A DNA stretch of 64,000 bases from Actinostola sp. cb2023 (lineage: Eukaryota; Cnidaria; Anthozoa; Actiniaria; Actinostolidae). A program made the position numbers and the translations under genes. How positions within the stretch are numbered: the stretch's first letter is position 1; each line of letters begins with the position of its first letter. The notes beneath the pieces were generated by a model. It made no database searches, was not told the origin of the DNA, and worked only from the letters and a program-made list of their open reading frames with translations. Positions 32,691 to 43,118 of this stretch are shown here, in pieces. The stretch lies in the NCBI GenBank assembly GCA_033675265.1, contig JAUJYZ010000208.1:92501-156500 (forward strand). The letters are read 5' to 3'.

Positions 32691-33143
32691 TTTCTCGGAC
32701 AAGAAAGAAACTCTACTTGAAGGCAAGAATAGAATACGGAATAGTCGTGTAGTTATTAGAAATCATTTTCATATGTTTCTTTGTTGTAAATAATTAGTGT
32801 GCCATCGCTACCACTCTATAGTCGTTTGTGTTATAGTTGATATACATTGAAGTTGAAGTTCAGTCGCTGTATCGGTTAATCAGTTTGCTATCAAGTAAAA
32901 TAACTGAGTACCACTTAGTACTCGAACCTACACGGCGGTCAAACGAGAGACCTCCACATATTCTGAACGAAAACCACGTTTTCTTCGCAATAGAAAGTCG
33001 CTGTTTTCAAAAATACAAACCTACCTGAACTTTAGTTTATTTTGTATCTCCGACCAAATACAAATAATTTTCAAACTAATGTACATGACACATGTAAAAC
33101 AAGTGATTACAGGACGGGGCATCTCGTTTATTGTACAGTTTAA

Positions 33144-33807
33144 GGTGACTCCAACATAATTGCGAGTGCATTCTGTGATTTTTTAAACTCGCTCGTATCG
33201 CGTCAAAAACACTCGGATATTTCTGCATTTAACACATGTAATAACTGAAACATGTAGGCTTTTAAGGGTGTATTCAAAATTTTATTTTTCAGTTGCGTTT
33301 GCCGTTACGGGCCGATTTTCTAACAGTGGTTTTTCATAATATTGTCCTCCTGTTCGCTCAAAAATCGTACGATTTCTACGAAACTTCAGATTCTTGTTAA
33401 ATAGATTGTCATAATTTTGTCTGCCGGGTTTAAAAAAAATCTCTCGACTGCAAGTTGCGCGGCCTAAAAACTGACCATCAAAATTATGCTGCGCAACTTG
33501 CAGTCGAGAGATTTTTTTTAAACCCGGCAGACAAAATTATGACAATCTATTTAACAAGAATCTGAAGTTTCGTAGAAATCGTACGATTTTTGAGCGAACA
33601 GGAGGACAATATTATGAAAAACCACTGTTAGAAAATCGGCCCGTAACGGCAAACGCGACTGAAAAATAAAATATTGAATACACCCTTAAAAGCCTACATG
33701 TTTGAGTTATTACATGTGTTAAATGCAGAAATATCCGAGTGTTTTTGACGCGATACGAGCGAGTTTAAAAAATCACAGAATGCACTTGCAATTATGTTGG
33801 AGTCACC
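33144..33807. mobile_element. TTAA-flanked foldback transposon (piggyBac-like MITE)
   Basis: The 664-bp element has arms of about 330 bp that are near-perfect reverse complements, starting GGTGACTCCAACATAATT. TTAA flanks both sides (33,140-33,143 and 33,808-33,811), the target duplication of piggyBac elements. The paralogous sequence after unit B reads CAGTTTACACAATG at 36,583-36,596 with no insertion. It encodes no transposase. Confidence 0.9.
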
Positions 33808-34342
33808 TTAAACAATGCGAAGAACAGCAATAAATTGTACGTGTGAAGGACTCATTCCCTATGAACACCGCGGGCCATAACACCGTGGGCACCGGCACAG
33901 CCCTAACACAACATAAATACATCCACCGATGTGCATTCCAACTCGTTAGAAAATTTACAATTTCAAAAAAAAACCATTCAATTCTTGCGACCTTCATCCC
34001 AAGGAGAATGCGAAGCCTACCCCATCAACCTTTGCGAGCGCAAAGAAACTCTACGTCGCAACTCATCCCCAGTTTCCCGCAAACAACCAGTATTCAATAT
34101 GGCGGACGAGCTGGCGCTACTGGAGCATGCGTATTGAACAGAAAAAAAACGAGCAGAGCCTGGTGACGAAAACGCATCTTTGGACCATCGTTTTCATCCC
34201 CTAGTGTGGACGGTTGAAAACGATGTGAAAACGCTAGTGTGGACTCAGAGCTTTTTATCCGTTTTCGGTCAAACGAAAACAGAGGTTTTCATAAACGGAT
34301 TAGTGTGGATGGGGTGTGAGTTTCCTAACGAGTTTTGTCGTC

Positions 34343-34391
34343 GTTACTATGGCAACCCCACACCCAGCTTATTATTTACGGAGTGACGTCA
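34343..34391 (+). promoter_or_regulatory. Unit B promoter: X-box-like site and CRE
   Basis: GTTACTATGGCAAC (34,343-34,356) is close to the RFX X-box palindrome. It is followed 27 bp later by TGACGTCA (34,384-34,391) and then, after two bases, GTTACTTGG. The ATG is at 34,518. No exact TATA is seen (GCCATAAAGTG at 34,443). Confidence 0.68.
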
Positions 34392-34517
34392 TCGTTACTT
34401 GGTTACTTATGTTGTTGTTGTTCGGTTACTAAGGTTCAAAACGCCATAAAGTGCTTTGTGTTTTTTTAATCATTTCTCCTTCGACCTCTGACAGAACTCG
34501 AAACTAGTAAATAAATA

Positions 34518-35285
34518 ATGTCTTTTTCGATGGTCGTAAACGGCACGGACTGCAAGGCTGAAAGTAGCAAGACGCCAAGAAAGGACGACTCTATGACCGT
34601 GAGCATGGATTTGAAGGATAGTAGCAAGACATCCATGACGCCAAGAAAGGACGACTCTATGACCGTGAGCATGGATTTGAAGGATAGTAACAAGACATCC
34701 GTGACGCCAAGAAAGGACGACTCTATGAACGTGAGCATGGATTTGAAGGATCGTAGCAAGACATCCATGACGCCAAGAAAGGACGACTCTATGAACGTGA
34801 GCATGGATTTGAAGGATCGTAGCAAGACATCCATGGCGCCAAGAAAGGACGACTCTATGAACGTGAGCACGGATTTGAAGGATGGTAACAAGACATCCAT
34901 GGCGCCAAGAAAGGACGACTCTATGAACGTGAGCATGGATTTGAAGGATGGTAACAAGACATCCATGGCGCCAAGAAAGGACGACTCTATGACCGTGAGC
35001 ATGGATTTGAAGGATAGTAGCAAGACATCCGTGACGCCAAGAAAGGACGACTCTATGAACGTGAGCACGGGTTTGAAGGATGGTAACAAGACATCCATGG
35101 CGCCAAGAAAGGACGGCTCGATGAACGTGAGCATGGATTTGAAGGATCGTAGCAAGACATCCATGGCGCCAAGAAAGGACGACTCTATGAACGTGAGCAT
35201 GGATTTGAAGGATAGTAGCAAGACATCCGTGACGCCAAGAAAGGACGACTCTATGAACGTGAGCACGGGATTTGAAGGATCGTAA
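34518..35285 (+). CDS. 22-residue-repeat protein, unit B (long, frameshifted)
   Basis: The frame has 255 residues. After MSFSMVVNGTDC come 11 tandem 22-residue repeats with the core TPRKDDSMNVSMDLKD, alternating with APRK. Compared with unit C the start lacks an in-frame 35-residue block (KSNQKKAEDGKPSRF onwards). An extra A near 35,269 shifts the frame and ends the protein at GFEGS. Repeats continue in another frame to about 35,560, and the family tail is partly overwritten by ACAGAACAG-like sequence. It is either a truncated protein or a decaying copy. TPRK fits the CDK/MAPK-type S/T-P-x-K pattern; modification is inferred. No signal peptide or membrane segment is seen. Confidence 0.6.
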   Translation: MSFSMVVNGTDCKAESSKTPRKDDSMTVSMDLKDSSKTSMTPRKDDSMTVSMDLKDSNKTSVTPRKDDSMNVSMDLKDRSKTSMTPRKDDSMNVSMDLKDRSKTSMAPRKDDSMNVSTDLKDGNKTSMAPRKDDSMNVSMDLKDGNKTSMAPRKDDSMTVSMDLKDSSKTSVTPRKDDSMNVSTGLKDGNKTSMAPRKDGSMNVSMDLKDRSKTSMAPRKDDSMNVSMDLKDSSKTSVTPRKDDSMNVSTGFEGS

Positions 35286-35740
35286 CAAGACATCCATGGC
35301 GCCAAGAAAGGACGGCTCGATGAACGTGAGCATGGATTTGAAGGATCGTAGCAAGACATCCATGGCGCCAAGAAAGGACGACTCTATGAACGTGAGCATG
35401 GATTTGAGGATCGTAGCAAGACATCCATGGCGCCAAGAAAGGACGACTCTTTTCACGTGAGCATGGATTTGAAGGATCGTAGAGACATCCATGGCTACAA
35501 GAAAGGACGACTATTCTGAACGAAAAAACGTGAGCACGGGTTTGAAGGATCGTAACAAGACATCCATGACGCCAAGAAAGACAAGAACGACGAAGATGAA
35601 TTTGAACAACAGAACAGATGATGATGGAATTTGGAGAACATTTCGACAACAGAACACGAGAGAACAGAACAGAAAGAACAGACGAGAGAAGAAGAGACCT
35701 CATCAGACATATTCCAACAGATTCTGAACGAAAAAACACT
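35286..35740 (+). pseudogene. Frameshifted 3' remainder of unit B
   Basis: Further 22-residue repeats are readable only by changing frame (near 35,269, 35,407 and again after 35,450). The tail equivalent to unit C 37,930-38,070 is recognisable at 35,590-35,740 (GATGATGGAATTTGGAGA, GAGAGAAGAAGAGACCTCAT). Pieces of it are replaced by AACAGAACAG words. Confidence 0.7.
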
Positions 35741-35796
35741 TTATGCAATGAAAAACACAAACAAATTGATTTGTAGGACAGAACAAAGAACAGAAT

Positions 35797-36096
35797 TTAA
35801 AGAACAGAACAGAACAGAACAGAACAGAACAGAACAGAACAGAACAGAAGAACAGAACAGAACAGAACAGAACAGAACAGAACAGAACAGAACAGAACAG
35901 AACAGAACAGAACAGAACAGAACAGAACAGAACAGAACAGAACAGAACAGAACAGAACAGAACAGAACAGAACAGAACAGAACAGAACAGAACAGAACAG
36001 AACAGAACAGAACAGAACAGAACAGAACAGAACAGAACAGAACAGAACAGAACAGAACAGAACAGAATACAGAACAGAACATGCAGAACAGAACAG
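35797..36096. repeat. (AGAAC)n pentanucleotide array after unit B
   Basis: About 57 units of ACAGA/AGAAC follow the unit B tail. The poly-NRTEQ and poly-FCSVL ORFs are artefacts. A matching array follows unit C. Confidence 0.95.
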
Positions 36097-36639
36097 AACA
36101 CACTTCCACTTTTCATTCGGCGAATTGATAGACTTATCCTAGACCGATCAAAACGACTTTTGCACCAGTTATCGGGCAAAGATGGAAATTTAGAATTATG
36201 TCAATTTCAGCTCGATCGTGGTTTCCTTGGCAACGGTAAACGAAGATCGTTGAAATCAGTTTTTCTCAAATATCTCAAGATTTCGATGAGCTCTTGACTA
36301 GCGACTATATGCATGATAAACTACATACTAAGGCAACGTATCTGAGACAGAATTCAAACTATTTGATCAGAGCGATTTTGAATAATTCGCATAAAGAATG
36401 TATATTGCGAAAAAAACCACGTTTTTTTCGCAATAGAAAGTCGCTGTTTTCAAAAATACAAACCTACCTGAACTTTAGTTTATATTGTATCTCTGACCAA
36501 ATACAAATAATTTCAAAAATACTAATGTACATGACACATGTAAAACAAGTGATTACAGGATGGGGCATCTCGTTTATTGTACAGTTTACACAATGCGAAG
36601 AACAGCAATAAATTGTACGTGTGAAGGAGATGGCATCAA

Positions 36640-37110
36640 CTCACCGGCTGAACATACTCACTCATTCCCTATGAACACCGCGGGCCATGACACCGTGGGC
36701 ACCGGCACAGCCCTAACACAACATAAATACATCCACTGATGTGCATTCCAACTCGTTAGAAAATTTACAATTTCAAAAAAAAAACCATTCAATTCTTGCG
36801 ACCTTCATCCCAAGGAGAATGAGAAGCCTACCTCATCAACCTTTGCGAGCGCAAAGAAACTCTACGTCGCAACTCAGCCCCAGTTTCCCGCAAACAACCA
36901 GTATTCAATATGGCGGACGAGCTGACGCTACTGGAGCATGCGTATTGAACAGAAAAAAAACGAGCAGAGCCTGGTGACGAAAACGCATCTTTGGACCATC
37001 GTTTTCATCCCCTAGTGTGGACGCAGAGCTTTTTATCCGTTTTCGGTCAAAGGAAAACGGAGGTTTTCAAAAACGGATTAATGTGGACGGGGCGTGAGTT
37101 TCCTAACGAG
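36640..37110. repeat. Unit C upstream block, duplicate of 33,848-34,330
   Basis: Near-identical sequence (ACACCGCGGGCCATGACACC, CAATATGGCGGACGAGCTGA, ATCGTTTTCATCCCCTAGTG) links the 5' flanks of units B and C, apart from a shortened GTGTGGAC region. This shows that B and C arose by segmental duplication. No conserved coding potential is obvious. Confidence 0.88.
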
Positions 37111-37120
37111 TTTTGTCGTC

Positions 37121-37169
37121 GTTACTATGGCAACCCCACACCCAGCTTATTATTTACGGAGTGACGTCA
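37121..37169 (+). promoter_or_regulatory. Unit C promoter: X-box-like site and CRE
   Basis: GTTACTATGGCAAC (37,121-37,134) and TGACGTCA (37,162-37,169) keep the same 27-bp gap as in unit B. The ATG follows at 37,297. Confidence 0.7.
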
Positions 37170-37296
37170 TCGTTACTTGGTTACTTATGTTGTTGTTGTT
37201 CGGTTACTAAGGTTCAAAACGCCATATAGTGCTTTGTGTTTTTTTTAATCATTTCTCCTTCGACCTCTAACAGAACTCGAAACTAGTAAATAAATA

Positions 37297-38070
37297 ATGT
37301 CTTTTTCAAGCAAATCAAACCAGAAGAAGGCGGAAGATGGCAAGCCAAGCAGATTTGAGGGGATGTTTCAAAGATTCAAACGTAATTCCCTAAAAAAACG
37401 GAGCAACACAGACACGATGGTCGTAAACGGCACGGACTGCAAGGCTGAAAGTAGCAAGACGCCAAGAAAGGACGACTCTATGACCGTGAGCATGGATTTG
37501 AAGGATAGTAGCAAGACATCCATGACGCCAAGAAAGGACGACTCTATGACCGTGAGCATGGATTTGAAGGATAGTAACAAGACATCCGTGACGCCAAGAA
37601 AGGACGACTCTATGAACGTGAGCATGGATTTGAAGGATCGTAGCAAGACATCCATGACGCCAAGAAAGGACGACTCTATGAACGTGAGCATGGATTTGAA
37701 GGATCGTAGCAAGACATCCATGGCGCCAAGAAAGGACGACTCTATGAACGTGAGCATGGATTTGAAGGATCGTAGCAAGACATCCATGGCGCCAAGAAAG
37801 GACGACTCTATGAACGTGAGCATGGATTTGAAGGATCGTAGCAAGACATCCATGGCGCCAAGAAAGGACGACTCTATGAACGTGAGCACGGGTTTGAAGG
37901 ATCGTAACAAGACATCCATGACGCCAAGAAAGACAATCGACGAAGATGAATTTGAACATCTTTTTATGATGATGGAATTTGGAGAGCCATTTCGACAAGT
38001 AGACGAAAGCTTTTTTCACAAGAAGAGACGAGAGAAGAAGAGACCTCATCTACATATTCCAATATTCTGA
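37297..38070 (+). CDS. 22-residue-repeat protein, unit C (intact)
   Basis: An unknown 257-residue protein. Residues 1-40 are basic and Ser-rich (MSFSSKSNQKKAEDG, FQRFKRNSLKKRSN). Seven tandem 22-residue repeats follow (core TPRKDDSMNVSMDLKD plus RSKTSM), then an acidic and hydrophobic tail (TIDEDEFEHLFMMMEFGEPF) and a basic end (FFHKKRREKKRPHLH). Repeats switch between TPRK and APRK by one base (ACG/GCG). With the first and last partial repeats there are five TPRK and three APRK. No signal peptide, membrane segment or known domain is visible, so a cytosolic or nuclear location is likely. The frame is kept through all near-identical 66-bp DNA repeats. The upstream CRE/X-box module suggests signal-responsive transcription. 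Function is not inferred. Confidence 0.75.
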   Translation: MSFSSKSNQKKAEDGKPSRFEGMFQRFKRNSLKKRSNTDTMVVNGTDCKAESSKTPRKDDSMTVSMDLKDSSKTSMTPRKDDSMTVSMDLKDSNKTSVTPRKDDSMNVSMDLKDRSKTSMTPRKDDSMNVSMDLKDRSKTSMAPRKDDSMNVSMDLKDRSKTSMAPRKDDSMNVSMDLKDRSKTSMAPRKDDSMNVSTGLKDRNKTSMTPRKTIDEDEFEHLFMMMEFGEPFRQVDESFFHKKRREKKRPHLHIPIF

Positions 38071-38147
38071 ACGAAAAAACACTTTATGCAATGAAAACAC
38101 AATCAAATTGATTTGTAGGACAACAAAGAAACTCTATTTAAAGGCAA

Positions 38148-38430
38148 GAACAGAACAGAACAGAACAGAACAGAACAGAACAGAACAGAACAGAACAGAA
38201 CAGAACAGAACAGAACAGAACAGAACAGAACAGAACAGAACAGAACAGAACAGAACAGAACAGAACAGAACAGAACAGAACAGAACAGAACAGAACAGAA
38301 CAGAACAGAACAGAACAGAACAGAACAGAACAGAACAGAACAATACAGAACAGAACATGCAGAACAGAACAGAACAGAACAGAACAGAATACAGAACAGA
38401 ACAGAACAGAATACAGAATAGAATAGAATT
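38148..38430. repeat. (AGAAC)n pentanucleotide array after unit C
   Basis: About 50 units with a few AATACAG interruptions near the end, in the same place relative to the gene as in unit B. Confidence 0.95.
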
Positions 38431-38439
38431 ATAGTCTTG

Positions 38440-39270
38440 TAGTCTCAAGAAATCATTTTCATTTGTTTCTTTGCTGTAAATAATTAGTGTGCCATCGCTA
38501 CCACCGTTTATATAGTCGTTTGTGTTATAGTTGATATAGAATCAAGTTGATGTTCAGTCGGCGCTGTATCGATGTAATCAGTTTGCTATCAAGTAAAATA
38601 ACTGAGTACCACTTAATACTCGAACCTACACTGCATGCGATCAAGGTATTCCTTTATGTGGAGGTCTCTCGTTTGCTAGCTCTATCGTTCTGGAATAGCC
38701 AGTCGATTAGTCGGCGAAATATTTTTTTTAGATAGGCTTGAAAATACTTGAGATGGAATCGAGAGAAGTAGATGATTCAATGTGAAAAGTTTTGAAGGAC
38801 TGGAAATAATCTTTGTAAAGTTATTCAAGTAAATGTAACGTCATTTTCTGAACAAGAGACACGGCTTTTTCGCAATGACAAGTCAATCGAATTTTCTCGG
38901 ACAAGAACGAAAATCTCTTCAAAAGTCAGTCGTGAATAGAATAGATAGAAATTGAAGGACAGTTTTTAAATTAGCTATATAACAATCCTTCTGACCATTA
39001 GTAGCCCTAGAAAGGAAAGGAGAGAGGGACAAAATATCTGACCCTGATGAGAATATCGAACCCACGACCCTTGGAACTGATCACCGATGGGAGCAGACCT
39101 TGGCTTTGCCTTTGTCACTATCAATATTAGTTTCGGAGTTTCTTGTATTTTTTAAATTCTATCGACCATTTGCTGAATTTTTTTAGCGCTTCCAAAATGC
39201 TAAAGGTTCTATCAGTAAACATCAAACTTCTTTTGTTGAAAATGAAATCCTTTGAGAAAACACCCCGGTG
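38440..39270. other. 3' flank of unit C
   Basis: The block at 38,440-38,630 is shared with unit A (32,735-32,930: TTTGTGTTATAGTTGATATA, CAAGTAAAATAACTGAGTAC). A short piece, TATGTGGAGGTCTCTCGTTT (38,656), is inverted relative to its counterpart in unit A (near 32,940). Nothing coding is seen. Confidence 0.6.
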
Positions 39271-39277
39271 TCCTTAA

Positions 39278-39954
39278 GGTGGTTCCCGCATAATGAATGC
39301 CCCAGTTTGCCGTATTTTTTAACTCGCTCGCTCCGCGTCAATATTGCTTGGATTTTAATTTTGTGCTTAACACAAATACTAATTCAACTATTCTGCCTTT
39401 GGACGGTGTATTCAAAATTATAATTGTAAGCCGCGTTTGTGAATGCCAGCTGATATTCAAACGACAATTTTCACTAAAACTGCTGCCAAGCGTTATTCCC
39501 TCTACGATTTTTTTTAAACTTTGTGAACGGCTTTTTAAGGTCCCTAGTAATGTTCTGACGAGGTAAGAAGGAAATTAATCGAAAATCACCAGTTCATATT
39601 CTGTTGTCAAAATTTGGACCTGTCGGTAATTGTTACGTGATTTCGGCTCGAACAATTTCCTTCTTACCTCGTCAGAACATTACTAGGGACCTTCAAAGGC
39701 CGTTCACGAAGTTTAAAAAAAATCGTACGAGGGAATAACGTTTGGCAGCAGTTTTAGTGAAAATAGTGTCGTTTGAATATCAGCTGGCATTCACAAACGC
39801 GGCTTACAATGATAATTTTGAATACACCGTCCAAAGGCAGAATAGTTGAATTAGTATGTGTGTTAAGCACAATAAAATCCAAGCAATATTGACGCGGAGC
39901 GAGCGAGTTAAAAAATACGGCAAACTGGTCCTGATTCATTATGCTGGAACCACC
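39278..39954. mobile_element. TTAA-flanked foldback transposon, GGTGGTTCC family
   Basis: GGTGGTTCCCGCATAATGAA is answered by ATTATGCTGGAACCACC, with TTAA at 39,274-39,277 and 39,955-39,958. The arms are about 300 bp. It is a sister of the element at 60,207-60,835 and a relative of 33,144-33,807. Confidence 0.9.
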
Positions 39955-40111
39955 TTAAATATGAATAAGGCGTTTTGGTGGCGGCTTATTATTAATAATA
40001 ATTATTATTATTTCTGATAACGCATTTCTAAACCCTCAATGCCTTAGCAATATAATGCTAAATAAAAGGACAATATAACTGATAAGCTAATAGATAAAAA
40101 AATGTATAGTT

Positions 40112-40246
40112 AACAAATAACCAATAGTTTGTCGTGGTATGTCCTCTGATAGACCCAGACCACGGTTTGCGTCATCGAGTCGTCAAAATTGCTGTGGAAT
40201 CACGAGGCGTAGCCGACATACCACGACAAACTATTCGGTTATTTGT
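40112..40246. mobile_element. Small foldback (AATAGTTTGTCGTGGTATGTC arms)
   Basis: Left ACAAATAACCAATAGTTTGT is answered by ACAAACTATTCGGTTATTTG. Related GTGGTATGT(A/C)CTCTGATAGACC words occur at 41,045 and 43,390. Confidence 0.82.
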
Positions 40247-40384
40247 TTTTTACCACAAAAACAAAATAAATCGCGCAAGTTACCTACGAACATTTGCTCA
40301 AAAACATATTGCAGATCGCGCAATCATGGTATATCATTTTCTCGCTTTTGGTTGATGGAATTTGTAATAAAACATCTTGCCGTT

Positions 40385-40760
40385 TTGATTGGTTAGATTT
40401 TGACAAGCAACCATTTGAATGCTACTTGCAAGCTTGTCAAATCAGTTTTCAATTTTAGCGGCAATCAGCCTTGTCTCGGGGATCACAGCCCAAATCAGTT
40501 CAAAATCAAAGTTTTCAAGTCTGAAAGAAACTCTTAGAGAATTAATTATCAGTGGGGAAAGCTTCACCTTGTGCCTGGTCATTGTGTGAAATCTGAAAGA
40601 TGCCTTTTTGACAGTCAACAAAGCTGAAAAATACTCTAAAATCTGGAAAATGCAGTCAATGGAGAAAAGCACGAGGTCGCTTGAAAAATATGAAATAACG
40701 TTAGAAAACAGCACTTCAGCGGAGTATTCATGGTCTGTGGATTTTCTCAAGTCATGGATT
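40385..40760. repeat. Dispersed repeat, second copy at 61,450-61,720
   Basis: Shared words include CAACCATTTGAATGCTACTT, TTGTCAAATCAGTTTTCAAT and CCTGGTCATTGTGT, plus GACAGTCAACAAAGC. It is non-coding in both places and of unknown type. Confidence 0.75.
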
Positions 40761-41126
40761 TATACCATCAGTGTCCAAAAGTCAACAAATCAACTTTTTT
40801 TCCCGTGAATAGCATAGATAGATCTAGTTTTTACTTGAATGAAAGAACAAACTGTGGAGATCGAAGCGCTGCAACTGATGGAAAATTTGGCTTGCTAATG
40901 CTATGAACTGTGGATGTGATTTGTACGATAGTCAGCTCGGTATGTACTCTTACTCACTGTAAAAAATTGTAGCTGAAAACATGTTTTTTGTTTGACAAAA
41001 TTAAAAAATTTGCATCATACGATCGATTGATGACGTCCTACCGTGGTATGTACTCTGATAGACCACGGTTGATCGACCAATGAGAGAGCGAGAAATTGAC
41101 TAGTTGTGGTAAAAAATGTAATTTAC

Positions 41127-41790
41127 TCAACTCGGTGGTTGTGGTGCTGGTAGTAGTGGTGGTAGTAGTGGTGGTAGTGGTAGTAGTGGTGGTTGTGGTA
41201 GTAGTGGTTGTGGTAGTAGTGGTAGTGGTAGTGGTAGTGGTAGTGGTAGTAGTGGTGGTAGTAGTGCAGGTAGTGGTAGTAGTGGTGGTTGTGGTAGTAG
41301 TGGTGGTTGTGGTAGTAGTGGTGGTTGTGGTAGTAGTGGTGGTAGTGGTGGTTGTGGTAGTAGTGGTGGTTGTGGTAGTAGTGGTTGTGGTAGTAGTGGT
41401 TGTGGTTGTGGTAGTAGTGGTGGTTGTGGTAGTAGTGGTGGTTGTGGTAGTAGTGGTGGTTGTGGTAGTAGTGGTGGTTGTGGTAGTAGTGGTGGTTGTG
41501 GTAGTAGTGGTGGTTGTGGTAGTAGTGGTGGTTGTGGTAGTGGTGGTTGTGGTAGTGGTGGTTGTGGTAGTAGTGGTGGTTGTGGTAGTAGTGGTGGTTG
41601 TGGTAGTAGTGGTGGTGGTAGTGGTTGTGGTAGTAGTGGTGGTTGTGGTAGTAGTGGTGGTTGTGGTAGTAGTGAGTAGTGGTGGTGGTGGTAGTGGTTG
41701 TGGTAGTAGTGGTGGTTGTGGTAGTAGTAGTGGTGGTGGTAGTGGTTGTGGTGGTTGTGGTAGTAGTAGTGGTTGTGGTTGCTGTGTCCA
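41127..41790. repeat. (GGT/AGT/TGT) trinucleotide satellite
   Basis: An array of about 660 bp of GGTAGTAGT and GGTTGTGGTAGTAGTGGT units. The poly-Val, poly-Thr and Pro/Leu ORFs are artefacts of the repeat. Confidence 0.95.
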
Positions 41791-41872
41791 TATATCCTCG
41801 CTAAATTAATTTTGAAAATAAACATAGTGCGAGTACCACAACCAATCAGGACACGCGTATAGAATAAACTAT

Positions 41873-42309
41873 TATACACCTATTTCAAAAATCGTTGTCG
41901 CAGCCGAAGCAACAGTCAACACTCCAAGACTGCCAAGGATTTCGGTAACTTTTTCTTGTATACGTAATTCATTCATTCAGAGCATATTTTGGTTGCATGC
42001 GTTTGTGGCATGTTATTATGGCAAGCTGAAGTGGTAGCTCAGGTGTTAAACCGAATATTTCGGAAAGTATTAGTACTACAAACGTGCTGTTGCGGATACT
42101 AAAACCCGTTGAACAAGAGCAGGCATAAAAAAGCCACGCTTCCAAACAGTTAATGAGCTGAAAAACTACATTCATGATAACTATTTACAATGACCACAAC
42201 TGAATAAATTAATCACGAGGAAAATTACCGACATTTTTTGCAGTCTTGGAGTGTTGACTGTTGCTTCGGCTCAGTGCGACGACGATATATTTTTGAAATA
42301 GGTGTATAT
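41873..42309. mobile_element. Foldback element, ATACACCTATTTCAAAAATCG family
   Basis: Left TATACACCTATTTCAAAAAT followed by CGTTGTCGCAGCCGAAGCAA is answered by TTGAAATAGGTGTATATA. The centre is unique. It is the second member of the 14,463 family. Confidence 0.87.
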
Positions 42310-42766
42310 AATCGTGCTACTGTGCTGGGGCCGTCCAGAACAAGGAATCCTGCAATGATACGCAGACGGACTTAACCCGCTTTGGATGCGAGAGCAGGCT
42401 AGGTTTCAATCAGCTGATCAGTAAAGTTCATAATATCTGGCCCCAAGGGGTGGTCAAACACGTAGGCTAGCAGAGAGTATTATATTGAAAACTGGCCTCC
42501 TTTAAAAAAATCTCCTTTAAAAAAACATATGTTCCAAATGTAGATCAACTAATGTAGAGTTTGACTGTCTTATGCCGCTATATCTTTTGTTTATATGTTT
42601 ATGCTAATGCAAGTTTTATATTATGAGACGTGTTTAATGTTTGTCTATTTTAAGAAACCTAGTTACCAGTAATGTTTGTTATATACGGAGCATGCCTGGA
42701 CCTAGAGTGTCCTTTCTCTGCCTTGTAAAGCTGTAGTAAATAAAGAAAAAAATACAACTGATCTTC
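42310..42766. other. Intergenic sequence, nothing recognised
   Basis: AT-rich unique sequence with no credible ORF. Confidence 0.6.
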
Positions 42767-42985
42767 CTGTTTCTCGAAAGCCCCATAAACATTTCGGGCC
42801 CGAAAAGACATCCCAGAAATCTGAGACACTTACTCTACAAAGTTGTTCTTTTGACATGTTTTTAATATGAACAAACGTTCCCTTCATGCAAAGTTTCATG
42901 TCTGTAAACTACTTTGTTTTGAAGATATAGATTTTTAAAGAAACCGTTTTCGGGCCCGATAAGCTTTCGGGGCTTCCGAGAAACG
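42767..42985. mobile_element. Foldback with TTTCGGGCCCGA arms
   Basis: GTTTCTCGAAAGCCCCATAA and TTTCGGGCCCGAAA are answered by TTTCGGGCCCGATAAGC and CGGGGCTTCCGAGAAAC. The internal loop is about 140 bp. Confidence 0.82.
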
Positions 42986-43118
42986 GACCTACGACTTCGA
43001 CCGAAACCAAGCAATACTGTCCATTTCGGTGTATTTATTTTAATCAGTTCTTGGTAATCTGGCGTTCTTACATTTCATCTAGCTAACAAAAGTTGTTGTA
43101 CGGCCAGTCAAAGTACAA

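Noticed and set aside
34466..38049. Minus-strand ORFs of up to 340 residues opposite units B and C
   Set aside because: They are antisense shadows of the 66-bp coding repeats. The plus strand has the matching start, N-terminus, tail and promoter.
35631..38434. NRTEQ- and FCSVL-repeat ORFs
   Set aside because: They are translations of the AGAAC pentanucleotide arrays, open in every frame.
39040..39090. Possible tRNA/SINE B-box (complement of ATCGAACCCACGACC)
   Set aside because: The match to the B-box consensus is incomplete, and no A-box or cloverleaf could be formed around it.
41096..41879. Poly-Val, poly-Thr/His and Pro/Leu ORFs
   Set aside because: They are artefacts of the GGT/AGT trinucleotide satellite.
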